This document shows positions 1 through 8,437 of a stretch of 64,000 nt of DNA, piece after piece. The translations under genes and the position numbers were made by a program. Location of the stretch: assembly GCF_900102625.1 (NCBI RefSeq), contig NZ_FMZC01000014.1:62001-126000 (forward strand). The letters run 5' to 3'. The stretch comes from Paracidovorax valerianellae (lineage in GTDB: Bacteria > Pseudomonadota > Gammaproteobacteria > Burkholderiales > Burkholderiaceae_C). The notes beneath the pieces were generated by a model. That model had not been told where the DNA came from and did not search any database. It worked only from the letters and a program-made list of their open reading frames with translations. The stretch's first letter is position 1; every line of letters starts with the position of its first letter.

Positions 1-1
1 C

Positions 2-277
2 GCCGAAGGCGGCTCGGCCGCGCGCCGGCATGGCCTGGCGCGCTTCGGGGCGCTGATGGTGGCGCTGCTGTTCGGCGTGATCGCCGTGCTGAGCGTGCGC
101 GTGGTGTGGGACGACTACCGCTTCGGCGAGACATCCCCCGGCATCGGCGTGCCGCAGTGGTGGTACTCGGTATGGCTGCCGCTGTTGTCCGCGCTGATCA
201 CCTGGCGCGCGGTGGGACTGTTCATCCGCCGGGGCCGCTCGGCGCCGTCGGCGGGCCTGCAGGACACCGCCAAATGA
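2..277 (+). CDS. dctQ: TRAP transporter small permease, DctQ type (5' end outside window)
   Basis: This is the C-terminal part of the small four-helix membrane subunit of a TRAP transporter; the reading frame is open to the left edge, so the start lies outside the window. The visible part has a hydrophobic helix (ALLFGVIAVLSVRVVW), then a WWYSVWLPLLSALITWRA stretch typical of the last DctQ helix, and a short polar tail. Its TGA overlaps the ATG of the large permease gene (ATGA), so the two are translationally coupled. The identity rests on this organisation and on the following dctM and dctP genes. The internal ATG near 56 is not the real start. Confidence 0.8.
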   Translation, partial: AEGGSAARRHGLARFGALMVALLFGVIAVLSVRVVWDDYRFGETSPGIGVPQWWYSVWLPLLSALITWRAVGLFIRRGRSAPSAGLQDTAK

Positions 278-1572
278 TCGCGACCCTGTTGTTCGTGGCG
301 TTCCTCGCCATGATGTTCGTGGGCGTGCCGATCGGCGCGGCCCTGGGCCTGGCGGGCGTAACCGCCATCGCGCTGGCCAATGCCGACAGCCAGTGGTTCG
401 GCCTGCTCGCCGTGCCGCAGAACTTCTACGCCGGCCTGGGCAAATACCCGCTGCTGGCCATTCCGATGTTCGTGCTCGTGGGCTCGATCTTCGACCGCTC
501 CGGCGTGGCGCTGCGGCTCGTGAACTTCGCCGTCGCCATCGTGGGCCGCGGGCCGGGCATGCTGCCGCTGGTCGCCATCGCCGTGGCGATGTTCCTGGGC
601 GGGATTTCGGGTTCGGGCCCGGCCAATGCTGCGGCCGTGGGCGGCGTGATGATCGCGGCCATGTCGCGCGCCGGCTATCCCGGTTCGTTCTCGGCGAGCG
701 TGGTGGGCGCCGCGGCGGCCACCGACATCCTGATTCCGCCGTCGGTCGCGTTCATCATCTATTCGGTGCTGGTGCCGGGCGCCTCGGTGCCCGCACTGTT
801 CGCGGCCGGCATGATTCCCGGCGTGCTCGCGGGCATCGCGCTGATCGTGCCCGCCGTATGGCTATCGCGCCGGCACAAGATGGGTGCGCTCGAATCCTCC
901 ATGCCACGCCCGCCGTTCTGGCGCAGCCTGCGCGATGCGTCCTGGGGCCTGGCCGCGCCGGTGCTGATCCTGGGCGGCATGCGGGCGGGCTGGTTCACGC
1001 CCACCGAGGCCGCCGTGGTGGCCGTTTTCTATGGCCTGTTCGTGGGTATGTGCATCCACCGGACCATCAAGGTGCGCGACCTGTTCCCCATCCTGCGCGA
1101 GGCCGGCGAGCTGTCGGCCGTGATTCTGCTGGTGGTGTCGCTGGCCGGCATCTTCGCGTTCTCTCTGTCCACGCTGGGCGTGATCGACCCGGTGGCCAAG
1201 GCCATCGTGAACTCGGGGCTGGGCGAATATGGCGTGATGGCGCTCCTGATCCTGCTGCTCATCACGGTGGGCATGTTCCTGGACGGCATTTCGATCTTCC
1301 TCATCTTCGTGCCGCTGCTGCTGCCCATCATGCAGCACTACCAGTGGGACCCGGTGTGGTTCGGCGTCATCCTCACGCTCAAGGTCGCCCTGGGCCAGTT
1401 CACGCCGCCGCTGGCCGTGAACCTGATGGTGTCGTGCCGCATCGCCGGCGTGCGCATGGAGTCCACCGTGCGCTGGGTCGGGCCCATGCTGCTGGCGATG
1501 TTCGTCGTCATGGTGCTGGTCATCGCCTTCCCGCAATTGGCGCTGTGGCTGCCGGCCCGCCTGGGCTACTGA
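274..1572 (+). CDS. dctM: TRAP transporter large permease, DctM type
   Basis: This is the large membrane subunit of a TRAP transporter, which uses the sodium or proton gradient to import organic acids or related solutes delivered by a periplasmic binding protein. It has 432 residues, the usual size, and is hydrophobic throughout with about twelve predicted helices. Family-typical segments are GVPIGAALGLAG near the N-terminus, GGISGSGPANAAAVGG near residue 110, and FTPTEAAVVAVFYG in the middle. The start at 274 was chosen because it overlaps the dctQ stop; the same frame is open further upstream, but that stretch lies over dctQ. The substrate cannot be read from the sequence. Confidence 0.92.
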   Translation: MIATLLFVAFLAMMFVGVPIGAALGLAGVTAIALANADSQWFGLLAVPQNFYAGLGKYPLLAIPMFVLVGSIFDRSGVALRLVNFAVAIVGRGPGMLPLVAIAVAMFLGGISGSGPANAAAVGGVMIAAMSRAGYPGSFSASVVGAAAATDILIPPSVAFIIYSVLVPGASVPALFAAGMIPGVLAGIALIVPAVWLSRRHKMGALESSMPRPPFWRSLRDASWGLAAPVLILGGMRAGWFTPTEAAVVAVFYGLFVGMCIHRTIKVRDLFPILREAGELSAVILLVVSLAGIFAFSLSTLGVIDPVAKAIVNSGLGEYGVMALLILLLITVGMFLDGISIFLIFVPLLLPIMQHYQWDPVWFGVILTLKVALGQFTPPLAVNLMVSCRIAGVRMESTVRWVGPMLLAMFVVMVLVIAFPQLALWLPARLGY

Positions 1573-1617
1573 CCGTCCGCCCCACCCTTTTTCACCGAGA
1601 ACCAGGAGACTGAAAAC

Positions 1618-2649
1618 ATGAAACTGCGCACCTTCCTCACCAGCGCCGTCGCGGCGGCTGCCGCAATCGCCTTCGCCGCGCCGGCCGTGGCCCAGACCTA
1701 CAAGAGCGAATACCGCATGTCGCTGGTGCTGGGCACGGCATTTCCCTGGGGCAAGGGCGGCGAGCTGTGGGCCAACAAGGTCCGCGAGCGCACGCAAGGC
1801 CGCATCAACATCAAGCTGTACCCCGGCGTTTCGCTGATCCAGGGCGACCAGACGCGCGAATTCAGCGCGCTGCGCCAGGGCGTGATCGACATGGCCGTGG
1901 GCTCCACCATCAACTGGTCGCCCCAGGTCAAGCCGCTCAACCTGTTCTCACTGCCCTTCCTGTTTCCGGACTATGCAGCCGTCGATGCGGTGACGCAGGG
2001 CGAGGTGGGCAAGAGCATTTTCCAGACGCTGGACAAAGCCGGCGTCGTGCCGCTGGCCTGGGGCGAGAACGGCTACCGCGAAATCTCCAATTCCAAGAAG
2101 GCCATCAAGAGCCCCGAGGACCTGAAGGGCCTCAAGATCCGCGTGGTCGGCTCGCCCCTGTTCCTGGATACCTTCACGGCACTGGGCGCCAATCCCACGC
2201 AGATGAGCTGGGCCGACGCCCAGCCTGCCATGGCCAGCAGCGCTGTCGATGGCCAGGAGAACCCGGTGTCCGTCTACATGGCAGCCAAGCTCTACACCGT
2301 GGCGCAAAAGCACGTGACCATGTGGGGCTACATGAACGATCCGCTGATCTTCGTGGTCAACAAGGACATCTGGAACAGCTGGACGCCTGCCGACCGCGAG
2401 ATCGTCAAGCAGGCCGCCATCGACGCCGGCAAGGAAGAGATCGCCATCGCACGCAAAGGCATGGTCGAGGCCGACAAGCCCCTGCTCAAGGAGATCGCCA
2501 GCCACGGGGTAACGGTGACCCAGCTCAGCCCGGCAGAGCGGGAATCTTTCGTGAAGGCCACGCGCCCGGTGTTCGACAAATGGAAGGGCCAGATCGGCGC
2601 CGACTTGGTGGACCAGGCCGAAAAGGCGATCGCCGCACGCAAGCCCTGA
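1618..2649 (+). CDS. dctP: TRAP transporter solute-binding protein, DctP family
   Basis: This is the periplasmic receptor of the TRAP system encoded just upstream. It has 343 residues with a clear Sec signal peptide (positive KLR, an Ala-rich hydrophobic core, cleavage after PAVAQ near residue 26). The mature protein carries the DctP pattern: GTAFPWGKGGELWANKV, a FSALRQGVIDMAVGS segment, and GLKIRVVGSPLF, where the conserved Arg usually binds the substrate carboxylate. A GGAG ribosome-binding site lies about ten bases before the ATG, and the gap to dctM is 45 bp. The ligand is unknown; sialic acid, C4-dicarboxylates and keto acids are all handled by relatives. Confidence 0.92.
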   Translation: MKLRTFLTSAVAAAAAIAFAAPAVAQTYKSEYRMSLVLGTAFPWGKGGELWANKVRERTQGRINIKLYPGVSLIQGDQTREFSALRQGVIDMAVGSTINWSPQVKPLNLFSLPFLFPDYAAVDAVTQGEVGKSIFQTLDKAGVVPLAWGENGYREISNSKKAIKSPEDLKGLKIRVVGSPLFLDTFTALGANPTQMSWADAQPAMASSAVDGQENPVSVYMAAKLYTVAQKHVTMWGYMNDPLIFVVNKDIWNSWTPADREIVKQAAIDAGKEEIAIARKGMVEADKPLLKEIASHGVTVTQLSPAERESFVKATRPVFDKWKGQIGADLVDQAEKAIAARKP

Positions 2650-2660
2650 AGCCGGTGTGC

Positions 2661-2710
2661 GCCTGGCGCGCCTCCTGAAAAGCAGCGCCAGGCCCGGCAC
2701 GGGTCTTTTT
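2661..2710 (+). terminator. Possible terminator after the dctQMP operon
   Basis: GCCTGGCGC at 2661-2669 pairs perfectly with GCGCCAGGC at 2685-2693 around a 15-base loop. A smaller CCCG/CGGG hairpin and a run of five T follow, ending at 2710, where the convergent ABC transporter gene ends. The T run is about 12 bases beyond the main stem, which weakens the call. Confidence 0.4.
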
Positions 2711-4547
2711 AGCCCGCCTCTCCGCTTTGCTGCAGCGCCCACATACTGGCGTAACGCCCATTGCGCTCCAGCAGGGCTGTATGGGTGCCGCGCTCGATGA
2801 TGCGGCCGGCCTCCATCACCAGAATCTCGTGCGCATCGACCACCGTGGAGAGGCGGTGCGCGATCACCAGAGCCGTCTTGTTGCGTGCCGCGCTTTTCAG
2901 TTCGGCCTGAATGGCGCGTTCGTTGGCTGAGTCGAGCGCGGATGTGGCCTCGTCGAAGATCAGGATGGGCGGGTTCTTCAGCAGCGTGCGCGCAATGGCC
3001 ACGCGCTGCTTTTCACCACCGGACAGCTTGAGGCCCCGCTCGCCCACCTGCGTGGCGTAACCCAGCGGCGTCGCGGCGATGAAGCCGTGAATGCGCGCGG
3101 CCTGGGCCGCTGCCTCCACCGCTTCCTGGCTGGCGCCCGGATGGCCGTAGGCGATGTTGTAGGCGACGGTGTCGTTGAACAGCACCGTGTCCTGCGGAAC
3201 GATGCCGATGGCCCGGCGCAGGCTGTCCTGCGTCACGCTCTGGATGTCCTGCCCGGCGATGGTGATGCGGCCCGACTGGATGTCGTAGAAACGAAAGAGC
3301 AGGCGCGCCAGCGTGGATTTGCCCGAGCCTGAAGGGCCGACCACCGCCACCGTCTTGCCGGCCGGGATCTCGAAGCTGATGCCATGCAGGATGGGCCGCG
3401 CGCTGCCGGCACGGCTTTCATAGGCGAAGTGCACGTCTTCGAAGCGCACCGCCGGATGCTCCAGGTGTGCCAGCGGCTGCGCGCCCGGGGCGTCGGCCAC
3501 CTCGCGGTCTTTGTCCATCAACGTGAACATCTTGTCCAGGTCGGTCAGGCTCTGCTTGATCTCGCGGTAGATCACGCCGAGGAAATTGAGCGGAATGTAG
3601 AGCTGGATCATGAAGGCGTTCACCATGACCAGATCGCCCAGCGTCATGCGACCATCGGCCACGCCCTGCGCAGCGCGCCACAGCATGGCCACGAGGCCGG
3701 TGGCGATGATGAGCTGCTGCCCGGTGTTCAGCAGCGACAGCGAGGTCTGGCTCTTGAGGCGCGCATGGCGCAGCCGCTGCAGGCTTTCGTCGTAGCGCTG
3801 GGCTTCGAACGCCTCGTTGTTGAAGTATTTGACCGTCTCGTAGTTCAGCAGCGAATCCACGGCCTTCGCGTGCGCCGCGGAGTCGAACTCATTGGCTTGC
3901 CGGCGGAACTTGGTGCGCCACTCGGTCAGCAGCACCGTGAACGCGATGTATAGCCCCAGGGCGCCCAGCGTGATCCAGGCAAACCATGCATCGAACTTCA
4001 CCGCCAGCACGCTGAGCACGAGGAACACCTCCACCAGCGTGGCCCCAATGTTGAACAGGGTGAACGAAATCAGTGACTCGATGCCGCGCACGCCGCGTTC
4101 GATGTCGCGCGTCATGCCGCCGGTCTGCCGCTCCAGGTGGAAGCGCAGGCTCAACGCATGCAGGTGCTCGAACGTCTGCAGCGCGATGCTGCGGGCCGCG
4201 CCCTGCGTCGCCTTGGCGAAAACCAGTTCCCGCAGTTCGGTCAGGACGGAGGTGGACAGCCGCAGCGCGCCATAGGCCAGCAGCAGGGCCATGGGCACGA
4301 CGACGACGGCCGTGGGGTCGCTGGGCGAGATCGACATGGCATCGATCAACTGCTTCAACAGCAGTGGCACCCCGACGTTGGCCACCTTGGCGCCGATGAC
4401 GAACACCAGCGCCGCGATCACCCGCCATTTGTACTGCCAGAGATAGGGAACGAGCCGGCCGAGCGTGGCCCAGTCGGTGCGGGAACGGGCGCCGGATTGC
4501 GCGCCCAGGGAGGGGGAGGATTCGCCAGTGGGGCGCATGAAGGACAA
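2709..4547 (-). CDS. Atm1/HMT1-type ABC exporter (fused membrane and ATPase domains)
   Basis: This is an ABC half-transporter with 612 residues: an N-terminal region, six membrane helices over roughly residues 35-330, and a nucleotide-binding domain from about 365. The Atm1 signature YETVKYFNNE lies in the membrane domain. The ATPase carries Walker A GPSGSGKST, the signature LSGGEKQRVAIARTLL and Walker B ILIFDEATSALD. Atm1 relatives export glutathione-linked sulfur species or metal-glutathione conjugates across the inner membrane and act as homodimers. The gene stands alone, divergent from the thioesterase gene at 4580 with only 32 bp between, so the two promoters must be packed closely or overlap. 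Confidence 0.88.
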   Translation of the reverse strand: MSFMRPTGESSPSLGAQSGARSRTDWATLGRLVPYLWQYKWRVIAALVFVIGAKVANVGVPLLLKQLIDAMSISPSDPTAVVVVPMALLLAYGALRLSTSVLTELRELVFAKATQGAARSIALQTFEHLHALSLRFHLERQTGGMTRDIERGVRGIESLISFTLFNIGATLVEVFLVLSVLAVKFDAWFAWITLGALGLYIAFTVLLTEWRTKFRRQANEFDSAAHAKAVDSLLNYETVKYFNNEAFEAQRYDESLQRLRHARLKSQTSLSLLNTGQQLIIATGLVAMLWRAAQGVADGRMTLGDLVMVNAFMIQLYIPLNFLGVIYREIKQSLTDLDKMFTLMDKDREVADAPGAQPLAHLEHPAVRFEDVHFAYESRAGSARPILHGISFEIPAGKTVAVVGPSGSGKSTLARLLFRFYDIQSGRITIAGQDIQSVTQDSLRRAIGIVPQDTVLFNDTVAYNIAYGHPGASQEAVEAAAQAARIHGFIAATPLGYATQVGERGLKLSGGEKQRVAIARTLLKNPPILIFDEATSALDSANERAIQAELKSAARNKTALVIAHRLSTVVDAHEILVMEAGRIIERGTHTALLERNGRYASMWALQQSGEAG

Positions 4548-4579
4548 TTCCGGTTGTTGTTTTTACCGAGATTGTGCCC

Positions 4580-5017
4580 ATGACCGCTCTTCCCAGCGCT
4601 GCCCTGACCGAGTTGCCCACCGACAAGGAGTTGGTACTCAAGGTGATTCCGATGCCGGCCGACTGCAATGCCAACGGCGACATCTTCGGCGGCTGGGTCA
4701 TGGCCCAGGTGGATCTGGCGGGATCGGTCCTGCCGGCGCGCTATGTGCAAGGCCGCATGGCGACCGTCGCGGTGAATGAATTCGTGTTCAAGCAGCCCGT
4801 GCGCGTGGGCGACATTCTTTCGTTCTTTTCCGCCGTGACCCGTACCGGGCGTACTTCGGTCACCGTCGAGGTCGAGGTGTATGCGGAGCGCTTTTCAGCG
4901 CAGGGCCGGTATGTGAAAGTGACGGAAGCGCGGCTGACCTACGTGGCCATCGATGCAGCCGGCAAACCCCGCCCGTTGCCGGTGGCCAAGGCGCCGGACG
5001 GCGACACGGCCGCCTGA
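4580..5017 (+). CDS. Acyl-CoA thioesterase, YciA-like hot-dog fold
   Basis: This 145-residue single hot-dog protein resembles YciA-type acyl-CoA thioesterases, which hydrolyse short- to medium-chain acyl-CoA in the cytoplasm. The diagnostic segment is NANGDIFGGWVMAQVDLAG near residues 30-48, with the catalytic Asn/Asp region, followed by VAVNEFVFKQPVRVGD. I used the ATG at 4580; an in-frame GTG two codons upstream is possible but no clear ribosome-binding site separates them. It is divergent from the Atm1-type exporter and convergent with the bactofilin gene. Confidence 0.85.
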   Translation: MTALPSAALTELPTDKELVLKVIPMPADCNANGDIFGGWVMAQVDLAGSVLPARYVQGRMATVAVNEFVFKQPVRVGDILSFFSAVTRTGRTSVTVEVEVYAERFSAQGRYVKVTEARLTYVAIDAAGKPRPLPVAKAPDGDTAA

Positions 5018-5021
5018 AGAA

Positions 5022-5062
5022 AACGCCGGCCCCGCCGCGTGGCCGTACGCGGCGGGGCCGTT
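5022..5062. terminator. Strong hairpin between the convergent thioesterase and bactofilin genes
   Basis: CGGCCCCGCCGCGT at 5027-5040 pairs perfectly over 14 bp with ACGCGGCGGGGCCG at 5047-5060 around a six-base loop. Leftward transcripts run into GTTTTC just beyond the stem, a reasonable U tract; rightward transcripts have only two T. It most likely terminates the bactofilin transcript and may help in the other direction. Confidence 0.65.
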
Positions 5063-5086
5063 GGCAGAGGAATCGCTGCCGACCGA

Positions 5087-5680
5087 TCAGGCGGCCGCGA
5101 GTGCGGGCACCTCGTTGCGAGCGTTCAGGCTGTTGGGGTTGCCCGCGTTGTTGGAGCTGGAGCGTGGCGAGGCATTGGACGTGCCGGCGAAGATTTCACC
5201 GGCCAGCTGGCCACCCTCTTCGATCACCACCTTGCCGTAGCGGATCTTGCCGGTCACCTTGCCGGTGCTGTAGATGACGAGCTTTTCACGCACGGTCAGG
5301 GTCCCGTCGAACTCGCCGTGGATCTCGGCGATGTCGATCTCGGCGGAGCCCCGGAAAGCGCCCTGCTCTGCGATGTGGATCACGCGGGAATCCATGGTGG
5401 CTTCGACCGTGCCTTCGACCACGAGCGTGTCGCAATCGGTGATCTCCACCCCTTTGAGCTTGATGTTCGGGCCCACCGTGAGCTTGCTGCCCACGCCATC
5501 GGCCGCGGCACTGGTGGGCGCGGTCGAAGAGGAAGCAGGTTTGGTGGCCGTCGAAGGGGTCGTGGCAGCGGTGCTGGTGCCGCCAGGAACCACAGAGGAA
5601 GCGCCACCGAGGACGGACGAAGGGCGAGGCTGGAAAGCGTCGGGTTCACGCTTGCCGAAGAAAGGGTTTTGCACGGCCAT
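5087..5680 (-). CDS. Bactofilin (polymer-forming cytoskeletal protein)
   Basis: Bactofilins polymerise without nucleotide into filaments that scaffold cell-shape or envelope processes. This 197-residue protein has a flexible Ser/Thr/Ala/Pro-rich N-terminal segment to about residue 63, a beta-helical core over about 64-163 (GVEITDCDTLVVEGTVEATM, GEFDGTLTVREKLVIYSTGKVTGKI as recurring turns), and a polar tail. The ATG at 5680 was chosen over an upstream in-frame codon because AGGAG lies five to six bases before it. No peptidase M23 or other usual bactofilin partner is adjacent, so the process it serves cannot be inferred from context. Confidence 0.88.
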   Translation of the reverse strand: MAVQNPFFGKREPDAFQPRPSSVLGGASSVVPGGTSTAATTPSTATKPASSSTAPTSAAADGVGSKLTVGPNIKLKGVEITDCDTLVVEGTVEATMDSRVIHIAEQGAFRGSAEIDIAEIHGEFDGTLTVREKLVIYSTGKVTGKIRYGKVVIEEGGQLAGEIFAGTSNASPRSSSNNAGNPNSLNARNEVPALAAA

Positions 5681-5830
5681 CAGATCTCCTTGAAAAAAGG
5701 CCATGCTAGAAGCAGCGTTCCGCGAAAACTCCCCGCGTTACGCAAGATCGGTAACCAAACCATTCGATCGTTGCATGCACTTGCATGCCTTGCAGCGACA
5801 TACATCGCCGCGACCTTTCGTAGGAAGGGA

Positions 5831-6319
5831 TTACGACACGATGTAGGCAGCCGCTCCCGCCGACATGAGCGTGCCGTCCGGCCCGAAGAACTCCATTCGC
5901 GTGGTCGCCACGCGCGAGCCCAGTCTCAGCACCTCGGCGCGCAAAGTGAAATGGCTTCCGATGCCAGGCCGCAAATAATCGACGCGCAAGTCGATGGTGC
6001 CCAGCTTGCCGAAGCGGTGCAGGCGCTGCGCGGGGGCCTCGTCCATGTGGCGCGAGCCGATGGCCGCCATCACCGCCAATCCGCCCATGGCGTCGAGGCC
6101 CGCGCTGATGACGCCGCCATGCACCCGGTTGTAGGCGTAATGCCCCACCAGCTCGGGCTTCATGTCGATGCGCGCCTCCACATGCGTGTGCCCCAGGTGC
6201 GTGACCTTGAGCCCCAGCAACTGGTTGAAGACGATGCGTTGCTCGAAGATGTCTTTCAGGCCGTCGATGAACTCCGGCTCGAACGGGGGCGGTGAAGCAG
6301 TGGAAGGCGGTGGATTCAT
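5831..6319 (-). CDS. PaaI/YiiD-like thioesterase
   Basis: This is a 162-residue single hot-dog domain protein. The segment HYAYNRVHGGVISAGLDAMGG (about residues 60-80) matches the HGG(V/A)xxxxxD motif that positions the acyl-CoA thioester in PaaI-type enzymes, and a typical Asp sits at the end of that helix. A short Pro-rich N-terminus precedes the domain. The cytoplasmic substrate is unknown. The Bug-family gene ends 16 bp upstream on the same strand, so the two may be co-transcribed. Confidence 0.8.
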   Translation of the reverse strand: MNPPPSTASPPPFEPEFIDGLKDIFEQRIVFNQLLGLKVTHLGHTHVEARIDMKPELVGHYAYNRVHGGVISAGLDAMGGLAVMAAIGSRHMDEAPAQRLHRFGKLGTIDLRVDYLRPGIGSHFTLRAEVLRLGSRVATTRMEFFGPDGTLMSAGAAAYIVS

Positions 6320-6335
6320 TGAGTACGGCAGGTGT

Positions 6336-7367
6336 TCAAGGCTGAAAGCCCGAGTGGCGCACCACGGGCGCCCATTGGGCCTTGTAGGCGGTCAGCATCT
6401 TGTTGGTCTGGTCGCGGGTGCTGACGACAGGCACCATGTCGGCAGCCACGAAACGCGCCTGCAGTGCCGGGTCGGCCATGACCTGGGTCACCGCATCGGC
6501 GATGCGGCGGGCCTTGGCGGCAGGTAGCCACGCCGGTGCGTAGAGCACGTTCCAGCCGTGGGCGGCCAAGCCAAGCCCCGCTTCCTTGAACGTGGGCACC
6601 GTCGGCAGCGTCGGCGCCCGTTGCTCGCCGGACACCGCCAGGATGCGCAGCTTGCCCGCCTTGTGCAGCGGCTCCAGCGCATCGAGCGTATCGACGGCAA
6701 TCGGCACATGCCCACCCATCAGGTCGTTGAGCAGGGGCGCCGAGCCCCGGTACCCCACCACCGGCAACTGGAGAGCGAGCTTTTCCCCCAGCATGAGCGA
6801 AAAGAAATGGGGCAGGCTGCCGGTGGCCGGAACGCCGGCGGCCAGCTTGTCCTGGTTGGCAATCATCCAGGCGTGCAGGTGGGCGAATTCCTTGACCGGC
6901 ACGCCGGTGGACACGGCCAGGCCGAACGAATAGCTGGTGATCTGCGACAGCGCGACATAGTCCTTGTCGGGGTCGTAGCCGTTGTCCTTGAACACGAGAG
7001 GGGCCACCAGCATGGTGGCCGGATTGGCGAGCACGACCTGGTTCTGGCCCGAGCTGTCCCGGTGCAACTGCTGGACGGCCAACCGCCCACCGGCACCGAC
7101 CCGGTTTTCCACCACCACCGGCACCCCCAACTGGGGGCCGAGCGCATCGGCCAGCAGCCGCGCCGCGCGGTCCGACGCCCCCCCGGCCGCGTAGGGCACC
7201 ACCACCTTGAGCGGGCCACCCTCCAGCGGCACCGGCGCTGCGGCGCCCTGCGCCAGCGCCGAGGCCCCCAGCGCAGCGCTGGCCAGCGCTGCACCCCACT
7301 GCACAAAGGCGCGGCGCGACAGCGCACGCGACACAACAGCTGGCACAGTTGATTTGGGAGGGGTCAT
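6336..7367 (-). CDS. Bug-family tripartite tricarboxylate transporter substrate-binding protein (TctC-like)
   Basis: This is a periplasmic solute receptor of the Bug family, which is greatly expanded in Burkholderiales and binds organic acids. It has 343 residues. The N-terminus carries SRRAFVQWGAALASAALG, a twin-arginine-like signal with cleavage near ASALAQ. The mature protein starts with PLKVVVPYAAGGASDRAARLLADAL, the family hallmark, followed by VVENRVGAGG. No TctA/TctB membrane genes are adjacent, as is usual for orphan Bug proteins. AGGA lies eight bases before the ATG. The ligand is unknown. Confidence 0.9.
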   Translation of the reverse strand: MTPPKSTVPAVVSRALSRRAFVQWGAALASAALGASALAQGAAAPVPLEGGPLKVVVPYAAGGASDRAARLLADALGPQLGVPVVVENRVGAGGRLAVQQLHRDSSGQNQVVLANPATMLVAPLVFKDNGYDPDKDYVALSQITSYSFGLAVSTGVPVKEFAHLHAWMIANQDKLAAGVPATGSLPHFFSLMLGEKLALQLPVVGYRGSAPLLNDLMGGHVPIAVDTLDALEPLHKAGKLRILAVSGEQRAPTLPTVPTFKEAGLGLAAHGWNVLYAPAWLPAAKARRIADAVTQVMADPALQARFVAADMVPVVSTRDQTNKMLTAYKAQWAPVVRHSGFQP

Positions 7368-7558
7368 GGCAAGCGTCCTGCAGGAAATGGAAGGTGAGCG
7401 GTCAATGTACCGCCAGATTCATGCAATGGGCATCTATCCTTATGCCCCGCCAACGCTGCAAAAACCCTAGGTAGTTCTCCCATTTCCACAAAGGCCGCCG
7501 AGCATGCAGGCGCCCTGCAGTGCCGGCAGTGCGTCGGCCTCCATCCCCATGAATCGGG

Positions 7559-8362
7559 CTAAACCGCGCTGAAATCCGGACGGCGCTTTTCGACGAAGGC
7601 GCTGAAAGCCTCGCGCGCTGCCGGCTCCTGCAGCATGCGGCCGAAGCTCGCACCTTCTTCCGCCATGCGTTCCAGCACGGCAGCGGTCTGGCCTTTCTTT
7701 ATCAGGCGCTTGGTTTCGATCAGTGCGGACAACGGCTTGCCAGCCAACTTGCGCGCCTGGGTCTGGGCCACCATGTTGCATTCCGTGGGCGGCACCACGC
7801 GGTTGACCAGACCGACTTCCAGCGCCGCTTCGGCCATGAAGGGCTCGCCCAGCAGCAGCGCCTCGGCGGCGCGGTGGTAGCCCATCATTTGAGGAACGAG
7901 CAGACTGGAGGCGGCTTCGGGACACAGTCCCAGGTTGACGAAGGGCATCGAAAACGCCGCGTTGTCGCCGGCATAGACCAGGTCGCAATGAAAGAGCATC
8001 GTGGTGCCGATGCCCACGGCCGGCCCGCAGACCGCAGCCACCACCGGCTTCGGAAACGTAGCGATGCCGCGCAGAAAGCGGAACACCGGCGAATCCTGCG
8101 TCGAGGGCGGCTTGTTCAAGAAGTCGCCGATGTCGTTGCCGGCGCTGAAGATGGCCACGTCGCCCTGCAACACCACGACCCGCACCGCGCCGTCGGCGGA
8201 GGCGGCTTCCAGGGCATCCGCCAGCGCGGCGTACATCGCCGTGGTGATGGAGTTCTTCTTTTCCACGCGGTTGAAGGTGATGGTGGTCACACCGGATTCG
8301 GTGTGAACGAGGATGTCCTGGTTCGCGGTCGCGGTCGCGGCCGCGATGTGGGTGTCGGTCAT
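7559..8362 (-). CDS. Enoyl-CoA hydratase/isomerase family protein
   Basis: This crotonase-fold enzyme of 267 residues probably hydrates or isomerises enoyl-CoA in the beta-oxidation pathway encoded upstream. The oxyanion-hole segments are visible: FSAGNDIGDF near residue 75 and CGPAVGIGTTMLFHCDLVYA near residue 115, followed by PFVNLGLCPEAASSLLVPQMMG with the acidic residue usually involved in catalysis. The ATG at 8362 follows AGGAG by seven bases and was preferred to an upstream in-frame codon. It is the last gene of the leftward beta-oxidation cluster. The 190 bp downstream of it hold no gene that I can recognise. Confidence 0.88.
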   Translation of the reverse strand: MTDTHIAAATATANQDILVHTESGVTTITFNRVEKKNSITTAMYAALADALEAASADGAVRVVVLQGDVAIFSAGNDIGDFLNKPPSTQDSPVFRFLRGIATFPKPVVAAVCGPAVGIGTTMLFHCDLVYAGDNAAFSMPFVNLGLCPEAASSLLVPQMMGYHRAAEALLLGEPFMAEAALEVGLVNRVVPPTECNMVAQTQARKLAGKPLSALIETKRLIKKGQTAAVLERMAEEGASFGRMLQEPAAREAFSAFVEKRRPDFSAV

Positions 8363-8437
8363 GGAAAAACTCCTGCCATGCAAATCAAATTCGGGAAGGG
8401 GGCCAAGCAAAGGGGTGCACGGGATGAACCCGGCACC

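Noticed and set aside
106-273. Longer version of dctM starting at 106
   Set aside because: The extra 56 residues are Arg/Pro-rich, lie over dctQ and are unlike DctM; the ATG at 274 overlaps the dctQ stop.
8320-8345. Tandem GGTCGC units near the enoyl-CoA hydratase start
   Set aside because: Only a few short units; they encode an Ala/Thr-rich N-terminal stretch and show no sign of a functional repeat.
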